Below, one piece after another: positions 1 through 8,600 of a DNA stretch of 47,140 nucleotides. Made by a program: the position numbers and the translations under genes. Source of the DNA: Bacteroidales bacterium (GTDB taxonomy: Bacteria > Bacteroidota > Bacteroidia > Bacteroidales > Marinilabiliaceae); contig JALEMI010000064.1 in the NCBI GenBank assembly GCA_022768325.1, positions 1 to 47,140 on the forward strand. Direction: 5' to 3'. Below the pieces are notes generated by a model. It was given only the letters and a program-made list of their open reading frames with translations. It was not told the origin of the DNA and ran no database searches. Position 1 is the stretch's first letter. Each line of letters begins with the position of its first letter.

Positions 1-2
1 AC

Positions 3-59
3 ATCAACGACAGGCTCAGCAACGAGGCTGAGGTCAAACGCCTTAAGAAACTCTTGTGA
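3..59 (+). CDS. C-terminal tail of an unidentified upstream gene (partial)
   Basis: An open frame enters from the left edge and stops at TGA 57-59. It encodes about 18 residues ending NEAEVKRLKKLL, a charged helical tail. The GTG start of the next gene overlaps this stop (GTGA), which is typical of translational coupling and supports this being a real gene end. Too little is present to name a family. Confidence 0.5.
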   Translation: MNDRLSNEAEVKRLKKLL

Positions 60-1117
60 TTCGGATTCTCTCCTTCTTACTGCCTCTCGTCGCATACTTC
101 ATAGCAGAACAGCTATGGGGTGGTCTCGTTGGTCTGCTAACGAGTTTCGCCATTACGCTCATCGTAAACGGTATCGTCTGGCTCAAAGAAGGAAAGTTTT
201 ATATCGGCGATGTAGTTTCAGATTTCCTTTTCGTCCTTGTCTTTGGGCTTGTGGACATTGTCGTGGAGAACATCGCCCCTAATGCCGAGACTCTCGCAAC
301 GTCGATTGCTCTTACAGCCATTCTCGCCATCACCGTCGCCGTTGGTCCTAAGCGAGTTTTGGGCGGAATGATTGATAAGGTTCGCCCTGGGCTAACAAAG
401 AACCCGTACTTCCTCAGCCTTATGCGGGGGAGTTTCTTTCGCATGACCTTATGGTCTGCTTTTGCCACTTGCCTTTTCCTTTTCGCCTTTCTTTATGATG
501 ATTCTGCTGCCTCAGCATGGATTGAGCAATACGCCCTCATAGTTGTTCTCGTTTCCTATTTGGCGACAGAGATTCTCTTTTCAAGAGTCAAAAAATCAAA
601 GTTTAAGGGTGTTGAATGGGTTCCGCTCATGACACCAGATGGCACGGTTGTCGGTGGTTCGCCACGTCCCCTCGTTCACGACGGAAGCCATTGGCTCCAC
701 CCCGTCGTCCACCTTCACGTAGTCTCCTCAGACGGCAAACTCCTACTTCAGCTAAGACCCCAAACAAAAAAGATTCAACCAGGCAAATGGGACACTGCCG
801 TTGGAGGTCACATCGCCCTCGGCGAACAACTGACCGATGCCCTCAAAAGGGAGACAGCCGAAGAAATAGGCCTCACTAATTTTAATGCTCGCCTGGTACG
901 AAAGTATATTTGGCATTGCGATGTTGAGGACGAATATGTCTTTGTCTTCCACACAAGCAGCGACGGTCCGTTCAACCCAAAGAACCAAGGAGAGGTCGAT
1001 GAACTTCGTTTTTGGTCAGCACAAGAACTCTCTGATGCCATCGGCAAAGGCATCCTGACGCACAATCTCGAAAAAGAACTTAATGAAGGCCTCATTCAAG
1101 AGCTTCAAATTAAATAA
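56..1117 (+). CDS. Integral membrane domain (septation protein IspZ/YciB-like) fused to a C-terminal Nudix hydrolase
   Basis: Predicted 353 residues starting at GTG, overlapping the preceding stop by four bases. Residues 1 to about 175 hold five or six hydrophobic segments in an arrangement resembling the YciB/IspZ membrane family, including a short soluble loop with the sequence KNPYFLSL. Residues about 210-345 form a Nudix domain. The Nudix box lies at residues 251-273, with G251, E257, R265-E266, E269-E270 and G272 in place. The region around it (QLRPQTKKIQPGKWD) resembles the isopentenyl-diphosphate isomerase-like or YfcD-like Nudix branch, so a phosphorylated small molecule is the likely substrate; the specificity is unknown. 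The membrane part would tether hydrolysis to the inner membrane. The SDR gene follows 28 bases downstream on the same strand. The Nudix call is firm. The membrane-family call is by resemblance only. Confidence 0.8.
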   Translation: MIRILSFLLPLVAYFIAEQLWGGLVGLLTSFAITLIVNGIVWLKEGKFYIGDVVSDFLFVLVFGLVDIVVENIAPNAETLATSIALTAILAITVAVGPKRVLGGMIDKVRPGLTKNPYFLSLMRGSFFRMTLWSAFATCLFLFAFLYDDSAASAWIEQYALIVVLVSYLATEILFSRVKKSKFKGVEWVPLMTPDGTVVGGSPRPLVHDGSHWLHPVVHLHVVSSDGKLLLQLRPQTKKIQPGKWDTAVGGHIALGEQLTDALKRETAEEIGLTNFNARLVRKYIWHCDVEDEYVFVFHTSSDGPFNPKNQGEVDELRFWSAQELSDAIGKGILTHNLEKELNEGLIQELQIK

Positions 1118-1145
1118 CCTATTCCCCGAATAATTCATTTCCTCC

Positions 1146-1934
1146 ATGAATAAAAGGTCACAACATATCAAAACAGCTCTCGTCACGGGAGCCACTTCTG
1201 GTATCGGCAGAGCCACAGCCCTCATGCTCGGCAGATTAGGCTATAACGTCGCAATTACAGGCCGACGCCTCCCCCTCCTCCAAGACCTTTGTCGCGAAAT
1301 TGAGCAGACCTCTGGCGTCGAGAGCTACATCCTCTGCTTCGACATCCGCGATAAGCACGAGGTTTTCGATTCTTACGATATGTTGCCCGATTCGTGGAAA
1401 AAACACCTCAAGGTGTGCATCAACAACGCCGGTCTCGCCCTCGGAGCCGATAGCTTCGAGAATTGCGATGATAACGATTGGGACACGATGATTGACACCA
1501 ACATAAAGGGTCTCCTCTACATTTCTCAACTCGTGGCAAACACCATGAAAGAGAACGGATTCGGCCACATCATCAACATCTCCAGTGTAGCAGGTCGTCA
1601 CGTATACTATGGCGGCAATGTCTACTGCGCCACGAAACACGCAGTGGATGCCATCACCCAATCTATGCGCATCGACCTCCTCAAATACGGCATCAAAGTC
1701 TCTTCCATCGCGCCAGGCATGGTAAACACCGAATTCTCGCTCGTGCGATACAAAGGCGACAAAAACAAGGCCGACAATGTCTACAAGGGCGTAAAGCCCC
1801 TATCCGCGCAAGACATAGCCTCAACTGTCGAATTCATCGTTACGCGTCCTCCTCACGTATGCGTCAACGACATCCTTATCATGCCAGCTCAGCAGGCTAA
1901 CCCATATTACGTCAATCGCGACGATGAGGAGTAA
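1146..1934 (+). CDS. NADP-dependent short-chain dehydrogenase/reductase, YdfG-like
   Basis: Predicted 262 residues, the usual length for a classical SDR. The glycine-rich dinucleotide motif TGATSGIG lies at residues 14-21. A TGRR sequence after the second strand favours NADP over NAD. NNAG is at 93-96, and the catalytic triad can be placed as Ser147, Tyr160 and Lys164 (YCATK). The closest resemblance is to the YdfG group, which oxidises 3-hydroxy acids such as serine and 3-hydroxypropionate or reduces malonic semialdehyde; the substrate here is inferred and not certain. The gene lies 28 bases after the Nudix fusion, probably in the same transcript, and ends just before a strong hairpin. Confidence 0.88.
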   Translation: MNKRSQHIKTALVTGATSGIGRATALMLGRLGYNVAITGRRLPLLQDLCREIEQTSGVESYILCFDIRDKHEVFDSYDMLPDSWKKHLKVCINNAGLALGADSFENCDDNDWDTMIDTNIKGLLYISQLVANTMKENGFGHIINISSVAGRHVYYGGNVYCATKHAVDAITQSMRIDLLKYGIKVSSIAPGMVNTEFSLVRYKGDKNKADNVYKGVKPLSAQDIASTVEFIVTRPPHVCVNDILIMPAQQANPYYVNRDDEE

Positions 1935-1954
1935 AGCCCCCACAAAACATAACG

Positions 1955-1989
1955 AACCCCGCCTTAGATCTCATTTCTAAGACGGGGTT
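1955..1989. terminator. Bidirectional intrinsic terminator between convergent genes
   Basis: A 14-position stem (1955-1968 with 1976-1989, one mismatch) starts AACCCCG and ends CGGGGTT around a 7-base loop. It sits between the SDR stop (+) and the SixA stop (-). The A/T-flanked arms could serve both strands. Confidence 0.75.
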
Positions 1990-2018
1990 TGCCGTATTCT
2001 ATGCCTCAGCTCTTCTCT

Positions 2019-2498
2019 TTACAGGAAGCTTGCGCAGACAACCTTTCCACTGCGAGCCGATACTTCGTCCCAAGAATCACACTCAAACCGTAGGATAAGA
2101 ACGCCAGCCGTAGGAAATGAGCATGGCAAAGCGTCTTCGCACAAATTCGACGCCTTATATGTTATGTCGGGATTATGAGCCACCACCATCGCACACTCAG
2201 CCCCTTCAGCATTCTTGCCGATACAATCCAACAGCTCCTGCGTGGTGTACGCCTCATAAAGGAAATGCTCATAGGTCTCCTTTTCGGGCTTAGGCAGCTG
2301 CTCTATGATTATCGCCGAGGTCTCTCGTGCACGCCGTGCGTCGGATACTATGGCAAACTCGGGCTCTACGCCCCACCCTTTCAGCAACAGACCTACATCC
2401 GATGCTTGCTTACGCCCGCGGCTTGTGAGTTTTCTACTGAAATCGTCGCCATACGTGAACTCAGCTTCGCCATGGCGTACCAAAACAAGCGTCAGCAC
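2019..2498 (-). CDS. sixA: SixA-like phosphohistidine phosphatase (histidine phosphatase superfamily)
   Basis: Predicted 159 residues, matching the short SixA branch of the histidine phosphatase (phosphoglycerate mutase-like) superfamily. The catalytic RHG motif is at residues 8-10 (His9) and the second active-site histidine is in VAHNP (His108). An SDARRARET segment at 52-60 supplies the phosphate-binding arginines. Family members remove phosphate from phosphohistidine on signalling proteins; the partner here is unknown. The gene starts 5 bases after the stop of the beta-barrel gene, so it is the last gene of a three-gene operon. The family assignment is firm, while the protein target is not inferable from sequence. 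Confidence 0.85.
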   Translation of the reverse strand: MLTLVLVRHGEAEFTYGDDFSRKLTSRGRKQASDVGLLLKGWGVEPEFAIVSDARRARETSAIIIEQLPKPEKETYEHFLYEAYTTQELLDCIGKNAEGAECAMVVAHNPDITYKASNLCEDALPCSFPTAGVLILRFECDSWDEVSARSGKVVCASFL

Positions 2499-2503
2499 GT
2501 GCC

Positions 2504-4324
2504 TTAGAATTTGTACGTTATGCCGGCCATGGCGTTGAAGCTATATGACGAGTACCCGAGCCATCGCTGCTGGTCGGCTGCTACAATGTTGTTGATGTTC
2601 AAGAAGGCAGTCCACCTATTCGAGATATAGTAATTGCCACCAACGTTCAGGTCAATAAAGCCGTCGAGGGTCGTGGCTTCGCCCGTAGTCGGGTCGTATG
2701 CCTTACGCTCACCCTCGTACGAGAGTTTTGCTTTAATTCCCAACCGCTCAGTCGGTTTGCATTTGCCCGAGAGCGAAAGCACAAGTTTTGGACGATTCCA
2801 TGCCTCGTCGAGCGAGTTCATGTTGTAGTTGTTATATGCAATTTCAAACAGGATGTTACTGTTTGCCGTCGGTTTGACATTAATGTCGCCATGAACGCCA
2901 AAGAGTTTACCGTCATCCTGCAAGATGGCGAACTGCGGGGCATAGCCAACAATCGTTGTGTCCGCCTCCGTTGCAAAGTGCCTATTCACAAAGAACACCT
3001 CGTCTCCTAAGGACTTGAATGTCATGCCAATGCCCGCTTGGACAGTCTTAGAGAAAGAGCCTCTCAAATCTAAATTGAAGATTATTGGCGCCTGAGAATG
3101 GAAGATGTCGTTCCGGGTAAGATATCGTTTTAAGAGACCATCGTATGCATATTTCCGAGCGTCAGCCGAGACATACTTATTCTGCTCAACAAGGCTGCGC
3201 ATACTGTTCTGCGAGAAGTCGCCCGTCAGACCCGCACTCAGTTTTACGGACCCGTCGCCAATGAAGAACTTCACCCTCAAGTCGGGCTGTACAATAAAAT
3301 CGTCCTTACCCGCATAGTCATCACCAATGACACTAATTATCCTGACACCAAGGCGCAACGCCATGAAGTCATAGTCCATGCGGAAATGGGGCTCAACGTG
3401 GATGTCAGTCCCCTTATGCTCCACAAAGTCGTAATAGTCAGACTCGTCACCGAGTTTCGTTTTGAAGGTGTTGACTACCAAATCGGCATCAAAACCCGCC
3501 ACTTTCTTTATTGGGAAACGGAGTCTTCCGCCGAAATGAATATCCGTCTGACCAACTCCGCTCTTGTTGCCCCAAATGCCAAATCCGGCAAAGGCTTTGA
3601 ACGTGAATTTTTGCAACGGGTCGGCAATTGAATTGCCGATGTCAAACATAAAATCGAAGGACGTATTGCGCTGTTTATCAAAGCTCAATATGTCGGAACC
3701 CTTCATCAGTTTTGCGTCCTCAGTCATGTAGACCACGGTGTCAACAATGGTATTCTGCCCATAACATGAGTAGGCGTTGTTGGCAAAGTCAACATCAAAG
3801 CCGAAGCGCAGATTACCACCGAAGTGGTTGTAGACAAGCCCAGCCCACGTGTCGTTCTGATGTGCCTCAACCTTACCGTCGTCCTCGAGCTTCACCTTGC
3901 CAAGCTGTGCCAAATGGCCCGCTTTCAGCGACAGGTGATGATTCTCCGAATTGCCGTTGTTATATAAGATTTGGCCATAAAACGAGGGCAACGTACCGAC
4001 ACCAGCCTCAACAACCGCACGATAAGGGCTGTTGTAGACGGGGAAATCCATTCCCGCCGCTGACAATGGTTCTGGCTTTGTCGTGACGGTCGATACCCTT
4101 TTAAGCGTCTGATATTTAAAGCTGTCCGAATATTTGACCGTATCGTCAATTATTGGCTCGACGTTAATCTTCTTAGAGCGTCTGAGCGTTGGCTGATAGG
4201 CGTTTACGACATCAACCGAACGATCAACAGTGTTTATCGTGTCATTTTGGGCGGATGCGCTAAATCCATTGACCATGGAGGCCAACAGTGCCATTAGACA
4301 TACGCCAAACGTTTTTTTGCTCAT
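2504..4324 (-). CDS. Outer-membrane beta-barrel protein without a plug domain
   Basis: Predicted 606 residues. A signal peptide covers about residues 1-25 (MSKKTFG, hydrophobic core, ASAQ). A short periplasmic stretch follows. From about residue 90 there is a long run of alternating hydrophobic/polar strands rich in Gly, Tyr, Asp and Asn, ending in a C-terminal aromatic residue (ITYKF), typical of an outer-membrane barrel. It resembles the barrel part of TonB-dependent receptors (for example 'NNIVAADQQRW', 'NRWTAFLNINN') but has no visible plug or TonB box. The gene lies 27 bases after the TPR gene and 5 bases before sixA. A role with the TPR protein in outer-membrane transport or assembly is inferred from this linkage. 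Function unknown. Confidence 0.75.
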   Translation of the reverse strand: MSKKTFGVCLMALLASMVNGFSASAQNDTINTVDRSVDVVNAYQPTLRRSKKINVEPIIDDTVKYSDSFKYQTLKRVSTVTTKPEPLSAAGMDFPVYNSPYRAVVEAGVGTLPSFYGQILYNNGNSENHHLSLKAGHLAQLGKVKLEDDGKVEAHQNDTWAGLVYNHFGGNLRFGFDVDFANNAYSCYGQNTIVDTVVYMTEDAKLMKGSDILSFDKQRNTSFDFMFDIGNSIADPLQKFTFKAFAGFGIWGNKSGVGQTDIHFGGRLRFPIKKVAGFDADLVVNTFKTKLGDESDYYDFVEHKGTDIHVEPHFRMDYDFMALRLGVRIISVIGDDYAGKDDFIVQPDLRVKFFIGDGSVKLSAGLTGDFSQNSMRSLVEQNKYVSADARKYAYDGLLKRYLTRNDIFHSQAPIIFNLDLRGSFSKTVQAGIGMTFKSLGDEVFFVNRHFATEADTTIVGYAPQFAILQDDGKLFGVHGDINVKPTANSNILFEIAYNNYNMNSLDEAWNRPKLVLSLSGKCKPTERLGIKAKLSYEGERKAYDPTTGEATTLDGFIDLNVGGNYYISNRWTAFLNINNIVAADQQRWLGYSSYSFNAMAGITYKF

Positions 4325-4351
4325 TGTCGTCTTTTTATTTCTCTGCTGATG

Positions 4352-7300
4352 CTATTCAACTGGAGCTGCCGCCTCGGTCTCCACATTCCACTTGCTGACC
4401 CTCTCGGAGATCATGCCGGCTATGTCGTCTTCCGCAGCATAGCTCTCTTTCAGTGTCTGCAAGTACTGTACGGCCTGGAAGTCATCGCCCTTGGCGTGAT
4501 ATATGTCAGAAAGTAGGACAAAACTACGTGCCAACCAATATTGGTGAGGAGTACCCTTCTCAATGTAGTCAAACACCTCATTTTCAGCCGACTCGATGTC
4601 GGAGCTGTCGAACAGGTATTGCGCCACGAGATATTTGGCCTCCGCACCCTCGGCGGTCTTGGTACTCTCCGCAAGGTCGCGCATAATGGGGACAGCATCG
4701 GCAGTCTTGCCAAGGGCAATTAGCGACTTAGCCTTAAGATATTGAGCCTCACGAAGAATGGCGGCCGATGCCTGAGGCATTCCTATCACCTTGTCCGCGC
4801 CAGCTATGCATTGCTCAAGGTCGCCCAAGGCTTTCATGCATCGCATCTGACCAATGATGGCCTCGACTTTGTTGGCCTCGACCTCAGCCTCTTGCTCAAG
4901 GCGCAAGAACGATGACAAAGCCTGGCGGTAGTCCTCCGACTTATACAAAAGCTCGCCACCGCGAAGCAACGCCTCTTCCGTGAAGACGCTCCTCGGCTGA
5001 CTTGCCACGTTCTGATAGAGTTGCAACGCCGCATCAAACTCTTTGTCATTGTACAGACAATCAGCCAAATAGAAGTTTGATGGGGTCACGTACCTTCCCG
5101 TTGGGAAAGTCTCAATGTAACGCTTGAATCCGGACTTTGCCTCCTCAAAATTGCCCTTCATGTACTGGTTTGACGCGCTCACGTAGAGCAACGAATCGCG
5201 CTCGCTCTCGCCCACGTGCGCAAAGGCGCCAAGCGTAGAGGTATAGGCAATGTAGCCGTCGTAATCGCCGTTCTCCATATATACGTTGCGGAGGCCGTTA
5301 AGAGCCGAGGCGGCCTCTGGGGTCGACGGGTACTCGTTGACTACGCGCTTATAGAAGGCCATGGAGTTTTCAAACTCGTTGTTGTTGTAGTACAAAAGTC
5401 CGAGTTGCAACATTGCCTGAGGAGCTAAGCTGCCCTTGGGGTATTTCTCCTTGACGACCTTGTAATTGTAGATTGCGTCTTTTATCTGCCCCATGGCCAC
5501 ATACGCCCTACCCTTCTCGAAATACGCGTTGTCGACGTAAATCGATTTCGGATATTTGGAGATAAGAGCGTCAAGCTCAGCAACTTTCCCTTCGTAATTG
5601 TTAAGCAAGCCAAGGCAAATGCCCTTTTGCAACATTGAGTAGGCGCCCTGCTGGTCGGATGCCGATTTGGCAAGGTCGTAGTACTCAATTGCCCCATTAA
5701 AATCGCGGCTCACGTAGAGGCAGTCGCCAATCCTGTTGTACGCATCGGCCAAGAGATTGGAGTACTTGCTGTCGCGAGCCAAAGAGACGTACTTTACGAA
5801 CCAACGGCGGGCGTTGGGATAGTCTTTTTTGTTGTAATAGGTGTAGGCCACATTATAATGCGCCGTGCCGAACTCACTGACCTCAGCCGCCTGGTATGAG
5901 TTGATGAATGCGAGGTACTTGTCGCGTGCGGCCTCAATCTCACGCTTTGAATAGAGGCACTCGCCCTGCCAGAAGAAGGCTCTCGCCTTCAGCTTCACGT
6001 CGTAGTCGCCATATTTGAGAGAATAGGCCAAGAACGTCTCCGCACCCTCAATGTCGCCATTGCTATACAGCTCGATGGCATGGAAGAACGCGATACGTTG
6101 CATCGCCTGATAAAGCTTAAGGTCCTTATGCTTTATCTTCTCCATTGTCTCAAGCGCCTGCTTGTAGTTCTTTGTGTATATAAGAGCCTGACCTATAAGG
6201 CTATACGTCTCGTCGCGATGCACAGTCTGCGGGTATAGGTCAAGATACTCTACAAACGAAGAGATGATGTCTTCGAAGGGAGAGAAATTGAGTTCGAACG
6301 CCAATTTGAGCTTGTTAAAATGGGCATCGTCGGCAATTGCCGCGTCGTATTTGTAACGCGAGGCGGCATCGAACGCCGTACGCGCCCTCTTCTTGTCGCC
6401 AAGCTCAATGCAGCAGGCAGCGAGGTTATAATACGCGTTCTGTGCCATTGCGTCGTCTTCCGACGTCACCTTTGACAAGTTTGCCGCCGCCTTTGAATAG
6501 TTGCCCATGTTGTAATGGGCAAGGCCGATATGGTAGTAATCGGCACGGAGCAGCTTACCCCCCGGGAGTTGAGCCAACTTGTCGTACGCCGCCAACGCGT
6601 CTTTGTACTCTCCGAGCATGAAATGGCTGTCCGCCACGATTCTCGTCATCTCGGCAGCCTTGCCACCGCCTTGATTTGCAAGAGGTTGAGCATATCGCAA
6701 GGCATCGGTGTAATGGCCTTGCATATACATGATGTCGGCAATATAATATGAAGCCGCCGTGTGGAAACCGTCATCTTTCTCCAGCTCCAGGAACATGGGG
6801 AGAGCCGCATCCAAGTTGCCGTTCTCATAGAGGACGTGCGCCCTGTAATAAGCGACCGACTGGGCATATTCGCCCTCCTGACCCTTAATCTTGTTGAATT
6901 GGGCAATGGCCAAATTATGCTGCCCTTGGTCAAAATAGCAGTAGCCGCGTTTGAAGATAAGCGGTACTCGATTCTCTGGGCTTACGTCGCTCTCATTGGC
7001 CTTCTCAAACCACACCAGAGCCTTTTTCACCTTCCCTTTTGAAAGGAGATAATCGCCGGTATGATATTGAGCGTCAGCCCGATAGCTATTCTCCTGATTG
7101 TAGTGTTGGAAGTCATCGAGAAGCCGTTGGGCATCAAGATTGTTGCCCATCTTGGCGGATAGCGACTCAAAATATCGCGCATCCTCAAGCATTACGGCAG
7201 GGGCGTCGTTAGAATGGTCTTTCTGGAAATCTGCGAACTCAGCACGCGCCGCGCCATAGAGGGCCGCGTCATAAAGCGACATAGCGTGTTCAAACTGCAC

Positions 7301-7393
7301 GTCCGGCTCAACAATTGCCTTCGTGGACTGCGCTGCCGATTGCGGTGCTATGCAAAAGAGTAAGGCCAGCACCTGTATGTCTCGTCTCATCAA
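4352..7393 (-). CDS. Large periplasmic tetratricopeptide-repeat protein
   Basis: Predicted 1013 residues, with a signal peptide at about 1-22 (ends SAAQS). Almost the whole mature protein is built of TPR-type helix pairs. Recurrent signatures such as 'A..YYNLA', 'G..KDA...Y', 'YP.S..A..A' and 'ALLRGGELLYKSEDY' repeat every 34-38 residues, with outer-membrane-lipoprotein-like (YbgF/BamD-type) TPR spacing in the middle. No enzymatic domain is visible. It is the first gene of the operon with the barrel and SixA-like genes. Such a long repeat solenoid next to a barrel suggests a scaffold docking on an outer-membrane complex; that is inference. Two Met codons in a row (7391-7393 and 7388-7390) leave the start uncertain by one residue. 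Confidence 0.85.
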   Translation of the reverse strand: MMRRDIQVLALLFCIAPQSAAQSTKAIVEPDVQFEHAMSLYDAALYGAARAEFADFQKDHSNDAPAVMLEDARYFESLSAKMGNNLDAQRLLDDFQHYNQENSYRADAQYHTGDYLLSKGKVKKALVWFEKANESDVSPENRVPLIFKRGYCYFDQGQHNLAIAQFNKIKGQEGEYAQSVAYYRAHVLYENGNLDAALPMFLELEKDDGFHTAASYYIADIMYMQGHYTDALRYAQPLANQGGGKAAEMTRIVADSHFMLGEYKDALAAYDKLAQLPGGKLLRADYYHIGLAHYNMGNYSKAAANLSKVTSEDDAMAQNAYYNLAACCIELGDKKRARTAFDAASRYKYDAAIADDAHFNKLKLAFELNFSPFEDIISSFVEYLDLYPQTVHRDETYSLIGQALIYTKNYKQALETMEKIKHKDLKLYQAMQRIAFFHAIELYSNGDIEGAETFLAYSLKYGDYDVKLKARAFFWQGECLYSKREIEAARDKYLAFINSYQAAEVSEFGTAHYNVAYTYYNKKDYPNARRWFVKYVSLARDSKYSNLLADAYNRIGDCLYVSRDFNGAIEYYDLAKSASDQQGAYSMLQKGICLGLLNNYEGKVAELDALISKYPKSIYVDNAYFEKGRAYVAMGQIKDAIYNYKVVKEKYPKGSLAPQAMLQLGLLYYNNNEFENSMAFYKRVVNEYPSTPEAASALNGLRNVYMENGDYDGYIAYTSTLGAFAHVGESERDSLLYVSASNQYMKGNFEEAKSGFKRYIETFPTGRYVTPSNFYLADCLYNDKEFDAALQLYQNVASQPRSVFTEEALLRGGELLYKSEDYRQALSSFLRLEQEAEVEANKVEAIIGQMRCMKALGDLEQCIAGADKVIGMPQASAAILREAQYLKAKSLIALGKTADAVPIMRDLAESTKTAEGAEAKYLVAQYLFDSSDIESAENEVFDYIEKGTPHQYWLARSFVLLSDIYHAKGDDFQAVQYLQTLKESYAAEDDIAGMISERVSKWNVETEAAAPVE

Positions 7394-7414
7394 TTGATTC
7401 GGATTTTACGGTCG

Positions 7415-7422
7415 TAAAGATA
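7415..7422 (-). promoter_or_regulatory. Putative -7 box for the TPR operon
   Basis: On the minus strand this reads TATCTTTA, one base off the Bacteroidetes -7 consensus TAnnTTTG, about 22 bases upstream of the TPR start. No clear -33 TTTG is seen. The 58-base divergent spacer has room for little else. Confidence 0.45.
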
Positions 7423-7451
7423 GTAAAAATTGAATGACTTAACTTTACGCC

Positions 7452-8600
7452 ATGATTCTACGTTACAACCCGACGTGCGAGTTGGCAATCCGCCATAACG
7501 GCCTGAGCTACACGCCCCCACAAATACTCGCCAAAATGGAGGGCGACCTTGCGCCCCTCATGGCATTCCTCTCAACAAGCGACGACAAGATTGTCGGCAA
7601 CAGACCCGACCCCGTGCTTTGCGATATGTTGCGACGCGCGGGACATTGCGACACGTTCATCACGCCCGCTGAGGCAACGGAGTTCGTTAAGCAAGGCGAG
7701 GCAATCCACCCGTGGGGAGAGAGCCGGGCCCTCTTCGCCTCTGTCGGGATGACGGCGCAAGCGAGGGAGTGGAATCATAGGGAAACCTTTTCGCGCAAGA
7801 CGTCGGTCCTCGTAGAACAAGCAGCCCATGAGGAGTTGGGGCTGCCGTCCGATGCTAATCCCCAAATCGTGCAAGACGTTGCGGCTCTTGACCGCATGGG
7901 CGGGGATGTCGTAATCAAGAGCCTTTGGAGTTCTGCGGGGCGGGGCGTCCGATTCTTTTGCCTCGACATCGAACTACGGGCCGCAAAGGACTTTGCCGAT
8001 AAGTGCATCAAGACGGACGGGGCTGTCGTTGTTGAGCGAAAACTTGCACGGATGGCGGAGCTGTCTTTCCTTTTCCGACGAACCTCGGGCGGAATTGAGT
8101 ACTGCGGCGCAAATGCTTACCGTAGTGCCTCGGGCGGTGCTTTCGGTCTTGAAATCTTCGGGCCAAACTCTTTTGCCGAGGTCGCAAGGGTTGACGGCGA
8201 TTGGGAGGCTAAATACTCAGCCCTCCTTGCCTCGTCGCTGTCGAAAGTGCTAATTTCCAGCCCTTACACTGGCCCCATAGGGGTTGACGCAATGGTGTAC
8301 AGGGGAGGCGACGGCGCACCGCGCTTAAGGTGCTGCATGGAGGTGAACATGAGACATTGCATGGGCGACGTGGCCAATCAGGTTAAGCGGCTCATTGCGC
8401 CCGAAGCGAGTGGCTTTTGGCGGATTGAAGTGTTTAAGAATGATGGTGAGTGGGATGCCTTTTGCGAGCGTCAGGCGAGGGAACAGCCTCTCTGTTTGAA
8501 TCAGAACGGGCTGATTGTCAAAGGGTTCTTCCGATTGTCGGGATTGGGGAGCGATGTTCGTTTTGGTGCTTGCGGATGGGTCGGCTCTCCCCTACCCTAA
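7452..8600 (+). CDS. ATP-grasp-like protein of unknown substrate
   Basis: Predicted 382 residues with no signal peptide. Residues about 135-180 (VVIKSLWSSAGRGV) resemble the nucleotide-binding lysine and glycine-rich loop of ATP-grasp ligases. Residues about 275-315 (GVDAMVY...CMEVNMRHCMG) resemble the metal-binding acidic/asparagine end of that fold. The family normally joins a carboxylate to an amine or thiol using ATP. No partner gene here reveals the substrate. The divergent spacer to the TPR gene is short, and the 3' end overlaps the convergent methyltransferase gene by 9 bases. I recognise the fold by motif only. It could be a diverged, non-catalytic member. Confidence 0.6.
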   Translation: MILRYNPTCELAIRHNGLSYTPPQILAKMEGDLAPLMAFLSTSDDKIVGNRPDPVLCDMLRRAGHCDTFITPAEATEFVKQGEAIHPWGESRALFASVGMTAQAREWNHRETFSRKTSVLVEQAAHEELGLPSDANPQIVQDVAALDRMGGDVVIKSLWSSAGRGVRFFCLDIELRAAKDFADKCIKTDGAVVVERKLARMAELSFLFRRTSGGIEYCGANAYRSASGGAFGLEIFGPNSFAEVARVDGDWEAKYSALLASSLSKVLISSPYTGPIGVDAMVYRGGDGAPRLRCCMEVNMRHCMGDVANQVKRLIAPEASGFWRIEVFKNDGEWDAFCERQAREQPLCLNQNGLIVKGFFRLSGLGSDVRFGACGWVGSPLP

